Assembly: GCA_009885665.1 (NCBI GenBank)
Contig: VFKI01000107.1
Span: 1-18,207 of the forward strand
From: Gammaproteobacteria bacterium
GTDB lineage: Bacteria > Pseudomonadota > Gammaproteobacteria > DSM-16500
DNA: 18,207 bases
Reading direction: 5' to 3'
The position numbers were made by a program, and so were the translations under genes. Each line of letters starts with the position of its first letter. The stretch's first letter is position 1. Positions 6,605 through 14,487 of this stretch are shown here, piece after piece. The notes below the pieces were generated by a model. That model was not told the DNA's origin and made no database searches. It worked only from the letters and a program-made list of their open reading frames with translations.

Positions 6605-7615
6605 ATGAAATCGGCGAACCGAGGAACAAGAGGCGTCAGAGTCATTATAGCTGGAGACTACAGCGCGGCCAAAAGGATTTTTTTGCGTGGAGTGCGGGAT
6701 ACTTATGTGGATTATGATAGCGACAAATACGAACACAAACTGAGTTCTGATGCCTGGCCTATTCCGTATGAAGACGTAGGCGTGCATTTACAAGTATGGT
6801 TGTGTCAACCGCTAGTTAAAGGAATAAAAAAGTACATCAACCAGAAGGTTCAGGGACAAGTGCTTATTGTGGCGATAGACTGTAGCCTTCAACCGGGTGA
6901 AGAGGATTTTAATTTAGCAGAAATGTGTAAAGACCAAAAAATCGATGAAATGTTAAAAAGCGCGAAGTCTGCAGGTTTTAACAGCAAAGAGGGCAATGAA
7001 AAGGACGTCTCTTTTTGCTTACACTTTGAGAACCCACCTACAGAAACACAATTGAAACAATTGCAAAACCAGTTAAATAAATGGCTGAAGGATAATAAAT
7101 TTGAAGATATGTTTGGATCCTGCGTGATAAATGCAGCATGCGCAAAAGAGGGGCAGTCTGTACATAATATATTTATGGATATAGCAAAGAAGACTCCTGC
7201 GGCCTCACAAGGACAGGAACAAAAAGAAAATGAACAAAAAGAAGAGGAAGACAGACGCGAGAGAGAGAAATTTTTCAGACGGGATTTGAAGAGCATATTG
7301 GAAAACTATACAAAAGGGGTTGATGGGTTTGGGGTGCTATCTATGTTTAGAAAACATGTTGATGCAGTCAGCAAAATTGTAATCGAGCTGGAAGACGGTT
7401 GTTCATGGCAGGAGGCTATAAAATCACTTCAAGAATATGTTAACAATCCGGGCGACAACAAGATAAACCCTGAATCTGCTTTCAACACTACAGTAGTGAA
7501 AGAGATTAATAGCGCAGCAAAAAAATATGAAATCGTAGCTCAAAGTAAAAATATTATGTCTGAGGATATTGGCGCCCTCTCTGGAAAGGTAGGAATCCAC
7601 CCGAATACCCAGTAA
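6605..7615 (+). CDS. Rab/Ras-like pseudo-GTPase domain protein with unknown C-terminal region
   Basis: Residues 10-197 follow the outline of a Rab-type small GTPase. Strand 1 and the P-loop region read RVIIAGDYSAAKRIFLR (12-28). Strand 3 reads VHLQVW (60-65), where Rabs have LQIWDTAGQE. Strand 4 reads QVLIVAID (85-92), followed by a helix starting EDFNL. The G5 and last helix read INAACAKEGQSVHNIFMDIAKK (175-196), very like the SAKxGxxVeelF ending of Rabs. The nucleotide-binding motifs are damaged: GDYSAAKR lacks the second Gly and the Ser/Thr of GxxxxGK[S/T], DTAGQ is replaced by LCQPL, and NKxD is missing near 139-147. Residues 203-224 are a charged E/K/Q linker. Residues 225-336 form a separate helical region with FGVLSMFRKHVDAVSKIV. 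The ribosome binding site AAGGAGG is near perfect. The gene is A-rich and Lys/Glu-rich compared with the T2SS genes, suggesting transfer. The fold call is my pattern reading, not a search result. Confidence 0.75.
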   Translation: MKSANRGTRGVRVIIAGDYSAAKRIFLRGVRDTYVDYDSDKYEHKLSSDAWPIPYEDVGVHLQVWLCQPLVKGIKKYINQKVQGQVLIVAIDCSLQPGEEDFNLAEMCKDQKIDEMLKSAKSAGFNSKEGNEKDVSFCLHFENPPTETQLKQLQNQLNKWLKDNKFEDMFGSCVINAACAKEGQSVHNIFMDIAKKTPAASQGQEQKENEQKEEEDRREREKFFRRDLKSILENYTKGVDGFGVLSMFRKHVDAVSKIVIELEDGCSWQEAIKSLQEYVNNPGDNKINPESAFNTTVVKEINSAAKKYEIVAQSKNIMSEDIGALSGKVGIHPNTQ

Positions 7616-7631
7616 TAAATTGAAATGATCT

Positions 7632-7677
7632 CCAGCGAGACATCACCACTTTCTTCGCTGGTTTTAGCGTGTTTTTT
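7632..7677 (+). terminator. Rho-independent terminator after the Rab-like gene
   Basis: CCAGCGA (7632-7638) pairs with TCGCTGG (7655-7661), followed by TTTTAGCGTGTTTTTT. The loop is long (16 nt), so the hairpin is not ideal. Its position 16 bp past the stop and before the convergent gspF supports the call. A second hairpin, CAGCTCAG/CTGAGTTG at 7683-7690 and 7706-7713, may serve gspF on the other strand. Confidence 0.55.
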
Positions 7678-7742
7678 GGTAACAGCTCAGACCCTCGCCC
7701 GACGGCTGAGTTGTGATAATTTTCTTATCTGAGAATCTATCA

Positions 7743-8963
7743 CTACCCCGCAAACTGATCCAATTGAAATATCGGCAATAACACGGCTAATACAATAAAT
7801 AAGACGATGCTGCCCATCACTAAAATAATCGCGGGTTCAAATAATGCGAGCAATGTCGCAATCAAACGCTGAATTTCATTTTCTTGATAGCTGGCGGTGC
7901 GTTCGAGCATGGTTTCTAATTGCCCGCTGGCTTCGCCGCTGGCAATCATATGAATGCTCATGGCAGGAAAGTAGCCGGTTTGTTTTAAAGCACGATGAAT
8001 GCTCGCGCCTTCGCGCACTTGTTGCACGGCATGCGTGACGGCGACACGTATCGGTAAACTGGTGACAAGATTCGTTGCTGTGCGCATCGCTTCTAATAAA
8101 CTCACTCCGGCACCGGATAAAATTGCCAGCGTGCGCGCAAAGCGTGCGGTATTGACGGTGCGAATGGCATGCCCTAATAACGGTATTTTCAATAATAATT
8201 GATGTACGCGTGTGCGAAATGCCACACTGCGCTGCAATTGCCAGCGCACGCCTATGCCTAAGCCAAGCAGGAATAACACACCATATATACCATACGCTTG
8301 CAAACCCTTGCTGATGCTGATTAATATTTGCGTCAAGCCAGGCAGCGCTTGGCCAGTCGTGCTATAAACCGCCACCATTTTCGGCACGACATATTCCAAT
8401 AAAAAACCGGTAATACTGACGGCAACGATAATCATGATAATGGGATAAATCAGCGCATGCATAATTTTTTGCCGCATTTCATATTGTTGCATGGTGTAAT
8501 CGGCGAGCCGTTGCAATACCACATCTAAATGTCCAGACGCTTCCCCTGCGGCAATGGTGGCACAGTATAAGTTAGAAAATGCGTGCGGGAATTCGGCCAA
8601 TGCGCTGGCGAGGGTATAGCCTTCCATGACTTTACTGCGTACTGCAAATAATAAAGTACGCGTGCGGGGTTTTTCCGTTTGTTCAGCGACGGCTGTTAAT
8701 ACTTCCGCAATCGGTAATCCCGCTGCTAATAAGGTGGCTAATTGTCGTGTGAGTAACATTAATTCCGCATGGGTAATGCTTTGACGGCGGCGTGCGTTCA
8801 TTTTGCTTTTTTTTGTAAGGGTTTTATGGGTTTCCGTTAATTGCGTTGGCAATAATCCTTGATCACGTAATAGTTGCCGCGCGCTGCGCGCTGAATCGGC
8901 TTCCAGCACGCCGGTTTTTTTTTGGCCTTGTTGTGTGTATGCTTTATATTGAAACGCGGGCAT
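7743..8963 (-). CDS. gspF: Type II secretion system inner-membrane platform protein GspF
   Basis: GspF is the polytopic core of the T2SS assembly platform and cooperates with the GspE ATPase. The 406-aa product starts with the family signature MPAFQYKAYTQQGQ. It then has two T2SSF domains (about 70-193 and 273-394), each carrying the GEASGxL motif (140-146 and 343-349), with transmembrane helices near 168-192, 222-240 and 371-398. Length and architecture are normal. The ATG is 4 bp after the gspE stop, with GGAG upstream, so it is co-transcribed with gspDE. Its usual neighbour gspG is about 3.3 kb away, beyond the plus-strand insert. Confidence 0.97.
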   Translation of the reverse strand: MPAFQYKAYTQQGQKKTGVLEADSARSARQLLRDQGLLPTQLTETHKTLTKKSKMNARRRQSITHAELMLLTRQLATLLAAGLPIAEVLTAVAEQTEKPRTRTLLFAVRSKVMEGYTLASALAEFPHAFSNLYCATIAAGEASGHLDVVLQRLADYTMQQYEMRQKIMHALIYPIIMIIVAVSITGFLLEYVVPKMVAVYSTTGQALPGLTQILISISKGLQAYGIYGVLFLLGLGIGVRWQLQRSVAFRTRVHQLLLKIPLLGHAIRTVNTARFARTLAILSGAGVSLLEAMRTATNLVTSLPIRVAVTHAVQQVREGASIHRALKQTGYFPAMSIHMIASGEASGQLETMLERTASYQENEIQRLIATLLALFEPAIILVMGSIVLFIVLAVLLPIFQLDQFAG

Positions 8964-8967
8964 CGCT

Positions 8968-10416
8968 TTACTCCGTTGCCGTGACGCGCAAAATTTCTTC
9001 CAATGAAGTGACGCCGGCTAACACACGTTGATTGCCATCATGGCGAATATTGGCTTGCGTGGTCTGGGCGTACGCGCGCAAAGCGGTTTCAGGACGTTGA
9101 TCGTGCACCATTTGCCGCAACGTTTCATCTAATACAATCAATTCATAAATGCCGGTGCGCCCCGCATAGCCTGTTTGACGACACTGGTCGCAACCGATGT
9201 TATGAAAAATATCGGGAGGTGTTTGCTCAGATACCCCTAATTTTTTACATTCACTTGGCGTGGCGCGTCGCGCTTGCTTGCAATGGTGACATAATTTTCG
9301 TACCAAGCGTTGCGCCAATAATCCGGTCAAACTGGAAGATAATAAAAAAGGTTCTATCCCCATATCATTTAAGCGCGTCACTGCACCAATTGCGCTATTG
9401 GTATGTAATGTAGAAAAAACTAAATGTCCGGTGAGGCTGGCTTGAATAGCAATTTGCGCGGTTGGGCTATCGCGAATTTCACCGACCATCACCACGTCGG
9501 GATCTTGACGCAAAATCGCCCGCAATCCTTTGGCAAATGTCATTTCTGCTTTGTAATTGACTTGTGTTTGGCCTACGCCCGGTAAATCATATTCGATGGG
9601 ATCTTCCACGGTTAAAATATTACGCGTGCTGTGATTCAGCGCGGTCAGTGCGGCATATAAAGTAGTGGTTTTTCCCGAACCCGTGGGGCCTGTCACCAAA
9701 ATAATGCCATGCGGTAATTGAATCAATTGCTGCATGCGCGTTAATAAATCAGCGGGCATGCCTAAATCGGCCATATTTAAATGCGCGGTTTGTTTATCTA
9801 ATAAACGTAATACAATTCTTTCACCATGGCTGGTGGGCAAGGTGGAAACACGCACATCGACCGGGCGGCCGCCCAGTACTAAGGTGATGCGCCCATCTTG
9901 CGGTAAACGTTTTTCAGCAATATCTAATTTTGCCATCACTTTAATGCGCGATACGAGCAGTGGCGCAATGACGCGTTGTGGCGCCAACACTTCGTGTAAA
10001 ATGCCATCTTGGCGAAAACGAATGGTGATGCGTTCGGCATAGGTTTCAATGTGCACGTCAGATGCGCCGGCGCGAATAGCTTCACCCAATAACGCATTTA
10101 ATAAGCGAATAATCGGCGCTTCATCTTGATGTTCTAATAAATCTTCGGCGTGGGGTAAGTCTTGCAATAAATCGGCAAAACCCATCGCTTCACCCATATC
10201 TTCCGCCAGTTGCATTGCCGTATTACTGTCGGTTTCATATTGTTTAATCAATAATTGATTAAAGTGTGGCGCATCCACTGCGGTTAAGGTTAACGGCATA
10301 GCGCAATGGCGTTGTATTTCATTGAAAATTTTCAGGTCCGGCGCGCCACAATACATGACTTCACCATTATCCATTAAAATGACGCCATGACGGCGTGCAA
10401 AATGAAAGGGAATCAT
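8968..10416 (-). CDS. gspE: Type II secretion system ATPase GspE
   Basis: GspE is the cytoplasmic hexameric ATPase that drives pseudopilus assembly, docked through GspL. The 482-aa product has an N-terminal region (1-100), then Walker A GPTGSGKTTT (243-252), an Asp-rich segment near 270-275 (VEDPIEY), Walker B ILRQDPDVVMVGEIRD (301-316), and a His-containing stretch HLVFSTLHTN (331-340). A zinc-binding tetracysteine module follows (C376xxC379 and C409xxC412), as in canonical GspE. The chosen ATG at 10416 overlaps the gspD stop as ATGA. An upstream extension (10527) would overlap gspD by over 100 bp and add a Cys/Lys-rich stretch unlike the family. All key residues are intact. Confidence 0.97.
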   Translation of the reverse strand: MIPFHFARRHGVILMDNGEVMYCGAPDLKIFNEIQRHCAMPLTLTAVDAPHFNQLLIKQYETDSNTAMQLAEDMGEAMGFADLLQDLPHAEDLLEHQDEAPIIRLLNALLGEAIRAGASDVHIETYAERITIRFRQDGILHEVLAPQRVIAPLLVSRIKVMAKLDIAEKRLPQDGRITLVLGGRPVDVRVSTLPTSHGERIVLRLLDKQTAHLNMADLGMPADLLTRMQQLIQLPHGIILVTGPTGSGKTTTLYAALTALNHSTRNILTVEDPIEYDLPGVGQTQVNYKAEMTFAKGLRAILRQDPDVVMVGEIRDSPTAQIAIQASLTGHLVFSTLHTNSAIGAVTRLNDMGIEPFLLSSSLTGLLAQRLVRKLCHHCKQARRATPSECKKLGVSEQTPPDIFHNIGCDQCRQTGYAGRTGIYELIVLDETLRQMVHDQRPETALRAYAQTTQANIRHDGNQRVLAGVTSLEEILRVTATE

Positions 10417-12419
10417 GAAGCAGGATCCGGTTTTGCAAAAGGCTTGGGCAGTTGTGTTTTGTTGCGCCACAAAGGTAAAACATTTGGCGTGTAGGCAGCT
10501 TTGTCTGCGGCTAAATCGGCAGACCATTGGATTTGCGCATCACGCACATCATTATATTTACCTTCGGTAATTGCCAGCGCATCACGAGGGGTATGCAAAA
10601 TCGTTGGTTTAATAAAGACTAATAAATTTTGTTTGGCAATGCTGCGATTTTTTTGTTGAAATAATTTGCCGATGATCGGTATATAGCCGAGCACGGGCAC
10701 TTTATTCACCGTTTGCACGGCTTGATTGCTGATTAAGCCACCAATGACAATGACATCGCCGCTGTTCACAATCACTGAATTTTTAATGCTGCTGGTATTA
10801 ATGAGTGGCGTGACGCCGGGATTGTCAGGATTTTGCAAAGAATCATTTTTTAAGGTAATCGTCAGGCCGACGGCATTGCCTAAATTAATTTGCGGTGTGA
10901 CATCGAGCTTTAATGTGACCGGTTTACTTTCCGTTGTGGTAAACGGCGTAACGGTATTCGCGCCGCCGGTGGTGGCGTAAGTACCGGTTTGAAAAGGGAC
11001 ATCTTGACCCACTTCCAGTGTCGCTTTGACATTATCTAATACGGTGACGCTGGGCGTGGATAAAATATTGGTATTTTTACGCGTTTGTAAAAAGCTGATG
11101 ATGGCCGCAATATCTGTACGTGGAATCAAGCCTATGCTGCCTACGCCGGGTGCGGCAAAATTGCTGTTGGCATTATCGGTAAATGCTTTGTCTAATGCGC
11201 CCCATTGAATGCCTAAGCTTTTTAAATCACTTTCGTTGATCTGCACAATGATCCCTTCGACCAAAACTTGCGCGGGGCGAATATCGAGACGGTTGATGAC
11301 GGATTTTAGCGCGCGCATCAAGGTGGGCGGTGCGGTAATGACGACAGCATTTGTGCTGATTTCCGCAAGGATTTGTGCCGTTTTGGGCGTGCCGTCTTTG
11401 CCTGCTGTGTCGTCAGCACTATTGGATTGATTCGCGTCGTTTGCCGGCGGCGCTGCGGTTTGGTTGCTGGTGCCGGCAGCACTGGTGACGCTGTCAGTGG
11501 CGTTTTTTCCTTCAATATTGTGGGCAATTTTATTGAGGATAGGCGCGAAGGTTTTTGCTTGTAAATAACGCAGATAAACGACCTCGGTATTGCCTTCCGC
11601 ACTACCCGCGGGTACATCTAATTTATTAATTAAAAAACGCAAATGGAGGCGCGCGGCTTTATTGCCTGATAATAATAAGCTATTGCTGCGTTCATCCGCC
11701 ACAATCGAGCTCAGTGGTGTTTCGCCCGTATTGCGCGCGGCGGTTTGTAAGCGGGTCAATACGGTGGCTAATTGTGCGGCAGAGGCATTGTGTAATGGCA
11801 CAATATCAATATCGCTGGCGGCGCCCATGTCGATACGGTGTATCACTTTAACGATACGTTCAAGATTCGCCGCACGGCCTAATAATATTAATGTGTTGCC
11901 AGGCATGTAAGCCGACACATTACTCCATTGCGGCAACAAGGGGCGAATGACTGGGATGAGTTGCGTGGCGGAAACGCGTTCCAACGGTAAAATGCGTACG
12001 ACGACATCATCGGGACGCGTGTTGTGTTGCGCGTTCGCGAGGGGTGTGGCGAATTCGCCGCCTTCCATACTGGGCACGATTTTGATGACAGCGCCATCCG
12101 GGATGGCGGAATAGCCCAATAATTCCAAAACGGATAGGAAGATATCATAGAGTTGATCTGGCGCTACCGCTTTACTGGAGATCAGCGAGATTTTGCCCGT
12201 GACGCGGGGGTCGACGACAAAATTCTTGCCCGTTTCAGCGGAAACTTGGTTGATGACAGCGAGAATATCAGCATTTTGCAAATTCCATAGGCGCGCCGCG
12301 TGCGTGACAGGCGTGGGTGGCGCCGTATCTGCGGCGCGGACGATGCTGCTCATGGCGAGCAGGATCGCCATGCTGATTGCCAGGATAAGAGTATGGATAC
12401 CAAATTTTTTTGTTGCCAT
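10413..12419 (-). CDS. gspD: Type II secretion system outer-membrane secretin GspD
   Basis: GspD forms the multimeric outer-membrane channel of the T2SS. The 668-aa product has a signal peptide (1-29, cleavage after VRA). Periplasmic domains follow: N0 (about 43-117), N1 (138-197), N2 (203-270) and N3 (277-380). N3 is interrupted by a low-complexity Ala/Asn/Ser/Asp insert (about 303-347). The secretin domain (about 385-608) contains the signature VPVLGYIPIIGKLF (574-587). The C-terminal tail (609-668) is Lys- and Pro-rich; whether it acts as a pilotin-binding S-domain is unclear, and no pilotin gene is near. The gene heads gspD-E-F and follows sbcB on the same strand after a 247-bp gap. No gspC precedes it, so the inner-membrane partner must lie elsewhere. 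Confidence 0.97.
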   Translation of the reverse strand: MATKKFGIHTLILAISMAILLAMSSIVRAADTAPPTPVTHAARLWNLQNADILAVINQVSAETGKNFVVDPRVTGKISLISSKAVAPDQLYDIFLSVLELLGYSAIPDGAVIKIVPSMEGGEFATPLANAQHNTRPDDVVVRILPLERVSATQLIPVIRPLLPQWSNVSAYMPGNTLILLGRAANLERIVKVIHRIDMGAASDIDIVPLHNASAAQLATVLTRLQTAARNTGETPLSSIVADERSNSLLLSGNKAARLHLRFLINKLDVPAGSAEGNTEVVYLRYLQAKTFAPILNKIAHNIEGKNATDSVTSAAGTSNQTAAPPANDANQSNSADDTAGKDGTPKTAQILAEISTNAVVITAPPTLMRALKSVINRLDIRPAQVLVEGIIVQINESDLKSLGIQWGALDKAFTDNANSNFAAPGVGSIGLIPRTDIAAIISFLQTRKNTNILSTPSVTVLDNVKATLEVGQDVPFQTGTYATTGGANTVTPFTTTESKPVTLKLDVTPQINLGNAVGLTITLKNDSLQNPDNPGVTPLINTSSIKNSVIVNSGDVIVIGGLISNQAVQTVNKVPVLGYIPIIGKLFQQKNRSIAKQNLLVFIKPTILHTPRDALAITEGKYNDVRDAQIQWSADLAADKAAYTPNVLPLWRNKTQLPKPFAKPDPAS

Positions 12420-12666
12420 AGCGATAAATGTCTCTGGTTATGCTTCAATAAGCGCTGAGGATAACATGAACACTGACCGACCTATAGTTTTTCGGTCGTT
12501 TTTTCTGCAAAATCATCAAACTGCCGAAGACTTTTACAGTCTGAAAACAGATAAGTTATTGATTTATAACGATTTCTATGTTTAAAAAAAGGTTTGTCTG
12601 TACAGCGGCATTTTAGGCGTATATTTGTGCCCTAAAAGACCTAAAAAATGATGATTTACACTCAAT
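12420..12666 (-). promoter_or_regulatory. Intergenic region with probable gspD promoter
   Basis: On the minus strand TTGCAG (12505-12510) and TATAGG (12481-12486) are 18 bp apart, giving a modest promoter with a leader of about 55 nt to gspD. A perfect 6-bp dyad, GACCGA/TCGGTC (12475-12480 and 12492-12497), straddles the -10 and may be an operator. A second dyad, TTTTAGG/CCTAAAA (12611-12617 and 12631-12637), lies 20-50 bp after sbcB and may slow readthrough, but has no T-run on the minus strand. Confidence 0.35.
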
Positions 12667-14052
12667 TTACGTATTACGCAATGACAGTAAATATGCTTCA
12701 TATTCAGTGAGCAACGTTACTTGTGCCGTGCTTAAATCGCCTGGCTGACGCAACGTCGCAATTTCGGCGAGCGCTGTTGCCACGGTGTAATGTTTTTTGC
12801 CTTGATAATCAATCGGCGCATCCGCTTCGTGTTGGAGGCGTGCACAAAATTCATGGTAAATATCGGTCATTTCAGCGGTGAGTGTCGCAGGAAAATTGCG
12901 CGCTAATAATCGCGTGGTTAAGGTCTTTAAGGCGTCAGTGGGCGCGTGTTGTGCGAGCGTCGCTTTTTCGGTCGGGCGAGCGGCATGGAATTGTTGGCAA
13001 AAATCATTTTCACTGGCGGATAAAAAGCCATTCATATACAGGCGTGCTTCGACATCGGCATCTGCAAAAACCGGGTATTGATAATGAATATGCGTGTCAG
13101 TCATGTTTTTTAATGCGCTGGGATGTGCGTGTAGCCACTGTAAATTTTCCGCCGCCAAGGCGCGCCGTTCATCGCTGAGATGATGCAAAAAGCGTGCTTG
13201 AAACGGTAGAATAAAATTGGGTTCGCCGAGTTTTTTATTAAAACAACGACTGCTCGCCGTGTCGGCGTTGTTGAAGGCAGCAGTGTCAAGGCGTAACCAA
13301 ATTTGCTGGTTTTTATAATGTTTATGTTGCCCTAAAAAAATAACCGGACATTGAAAAGCATTGTTGGCGCCTAATTTGCCATTGATGAATAAGGCCGGTG
13401 TTTGGGTTGTTTGCATGAGGTGCGTACGGTCAAGATCCGTTTCTTTGCGGAAATACCCTTGTAAATAATCCCACATGGTTTTTTCGCTGGCAAAACGCTG
13501 TGCGAGAGCGAGGGTTGCTTCGACATCACTCATCGCATCATGCGCGCGTCCCGCGGCAAGTGCGTTTGCGGCATTTAATTGTTCGAGTTTGAGGGAGATT
13601 TTTTGATTGAGCGTCGGCCACTGTAAGCAATCGGGTTTGAATAAATAATACATTTGCGCAATGGGGTATAGATCGCGCCGACTACATTGATTGGCATATT
13701 GATGCGTATAAGGCGGCAATAAATGGCGGTAAAAAGCAAAACGTAAAAATTCATCGTCAAATCCCAGCGAATTATAGCCGAGACTGATCGTGCCCGGCGT
13801 ATTGAATAAAGCATGAATTTGACAAATCGCCTCATATTCCGCGATGCCTTGCTGCATGGCGTCTATGCCAATACCGTGGGTGAGGAGCGCGGTAGGGGAG
13901 GGGATCACGTCAGGGTTTAAGCGCACACGAATTTCGCTGCGGGATAATTCGTTAAAATTTAAATCCGTGCGGACGGCAGCGAATTGAATGACTTGATCAA
14001 AAGCGCGTGACAGTCCGGTGGTTTCGATGTCGTAGAATAGAAAAGTGTGCAC
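12667..14052 (-). CDS. sbcB: Exodeoxyribonuclease I (SbcB)
   Basis: This is a 3'-5' exonuclease that degrades single-stranded DNA, acting in recombination and mismatch repair. The 461-aa product is close to the usual length (about 475 aa). The DEDD catalytic set is intact: D8 and E10 in YDIETTG, the Asp of GFDDEFLR (99/100), and H171 and D176 in HDAMSDVEAT. The C-terminal half carries the SH3-like and helical regions of the family, including the motif (Y)MNGFLSASE. The start is GTG (CAC at 14050-14052 on the plus strand), chosen because YDIETTG needs only six residues before it and AAAGG lies upstream. It follows the RHH-like gene on the same strand and precedes gspD. Confidence 0.96.
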   Translation of the reverse strand: MHTFLFYDIETTGLSRAFDQVIQFAAVRTDLNFNELSRSEIRVRLNPDVIPSPTALLTHGIGIDAMQQGIAEYEAICQIHALFNTPGTISLGYNSLGFDDEFLRFAFYRHLLPPYTHQYANQCSRRDLYPIAQMYYLFKPDCLQWPTLNQKISLKLEQLNAANALAAGRAHDAMSDVEATLALAQRFASEKTMWDYLQGYFRKETDLDRTHLMQTTQTPALFINGKLGANNAFQCPVIFLGQHKHYKNQQIWLRLDTAAFNNADTASSRCFNKKLGEPNFILPFQARFLHHLSDERRALAAENLQWLHAHPSALKNMTDTHIHYQYPVFADADVEARLYMNGFLSASENDFCQQFHAARPTEKATLAQHAPTDALKTLTTRLLARNFPATLTAEMTDIYHEFCARLQHEADAPIDYQGKKHYTVATALAEIATLRQPGDLSTAQVTLLTEYEAYLLSLRNT

Positions 14053-14063
14053 GAAGTGAGCCT

Positions 14064-14120
14064 TTAGTCTTTATGTTTTTCACCAAAATATATGACTTCA
14101 ATATCGCGTTCTTCAATCAT
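14064..14120 (-). CDS. Possible 18-codon ORF between the RHH-like gene and sbcB
   Basis: ATG at 14120 directly follows the TAA of the preceding gene (TAAATG) and opens an 18-codon frame, MIEERDIEVIYFGEKHKD, ending 11 bp before the sbcB GTG. It could be a coupled leader peptide that carries ribosomes to sbcB, or chance. No strong ribosome binding site is seen. Confidence 0.2.
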   Translation of the reverse strand: MIEERDIEVIYFGEKHKD

Positions 14121-14357
14121 TTATTCCATACCTGTGATGATGATTTGCTTTTTATCGCCATTCGCCCCTTCAATGATAATCTTGTCGCCTTTATCCACGT
14201 GCCGGGTCAGCGCGCGCACAATACCCACGCAGCGTCGAATCGTGTCTGATAAACTGGGCGCATGAATTTCCTGACGAATCTCATCAATTTCGCGGATGGT
14301 GTTTTCTTGCATCTTTACCTGTATTAACTTCGTTGGTGTCAATTTTGCAGTCTGCAT
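14121..14357 (-). CDS. Ribbon-helix-helix-like small protein
   Basis: The 78-aa product has the layout of an RHH DNA-binding protein. A short strand, KLIQVKMQE (10-18), is followed by a helix around REIDEIRQEIHA (22-33), then a turn and second helix, SLSDTIRRCVGIVRALTRHV (35-54), then a strand-rich tail DKIIIEGANGDKKQIIITG. RHH proteins bind DNA as dimers, usually near their own promoter. A perfect inverted repeat lies at its own -10 (14380-14399). A second Met at residue 16 is less likely because it would remove the DNA-contacting strand. GAGA lies upstream of the chosen ATG. No toxin partner of a toxin-antitoxin pair follows; sbcB is next. Confidence 0.65.
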   Translation of the reverse strand: MQTAKLTPTKLIQVKMQENTIREIDEIRQEIHAPSLSDTIRRCVGIVRALTRHVDKGDKIIIEGANGDKKQIIITGME

Positions 14358-14379
14358 GTTTGTCTCGCGTCATGATAAA

Positions 14380-14423
14380 AAACTTAATAAAGTAAGTTTA
14401 GCTTAATGACAAAGACGTGGCAA
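14380..14423 (-). promoter_or_regulatory. Promoter with overlapping operator-like repeat for the RHH-like gene
   Basis: On the minus strand, TTGCCA (14418-14423), a 17-bp spacer and TAAACT (14395-14400) form a plausible sigma-70 promoter. A perfect inverted repeat, AAACTTA-N6-TAAGTTT (14380-14399), covers most of the -10 and the expected transcription start, the classic position for autorepression. Confidence 0.55.
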
Positions 14424-14443
14424 TAGAATAGTAGCAAATGATC

Positions 14444-14471
14444 TTGACCTCGGCGCAAATATCCCTATACT
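14444..14471 (+). promoter_or_regulatory. Promoter of tRNA-Gly(CCC)
   Basis: TTGACC (14444-14449) and TATACT (14466-14471) are spaced by 16 bp, with the tRNA starting 16 bp after the -10. Both hexamers are near consensus. This promoter may also serve asmA and xthA, since no separate promoter is visible after the tRNA. Confidence 0.75.
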
Positions 14472-14487
14472 CATCAGCTGATATGCC

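Noticed and set aside
10417..10527. Upstream extension of gspE by 37 codons
   Set aside because: It would overlap gspD by over 100 bp and adds a Cys/Lys-rich stretch unlike GspE N-termini. The ATG at 10416 overlaps the gspD stop as ATGA.
12475..12504. Plus-strand intrinsic terminator (GACCGA/TCGGTC then TTTTTT)
   Set aside because: No plus-strand gene lies upstream that it could end. The same bases make more sense as part of the gspD promoter region on the minus strand.
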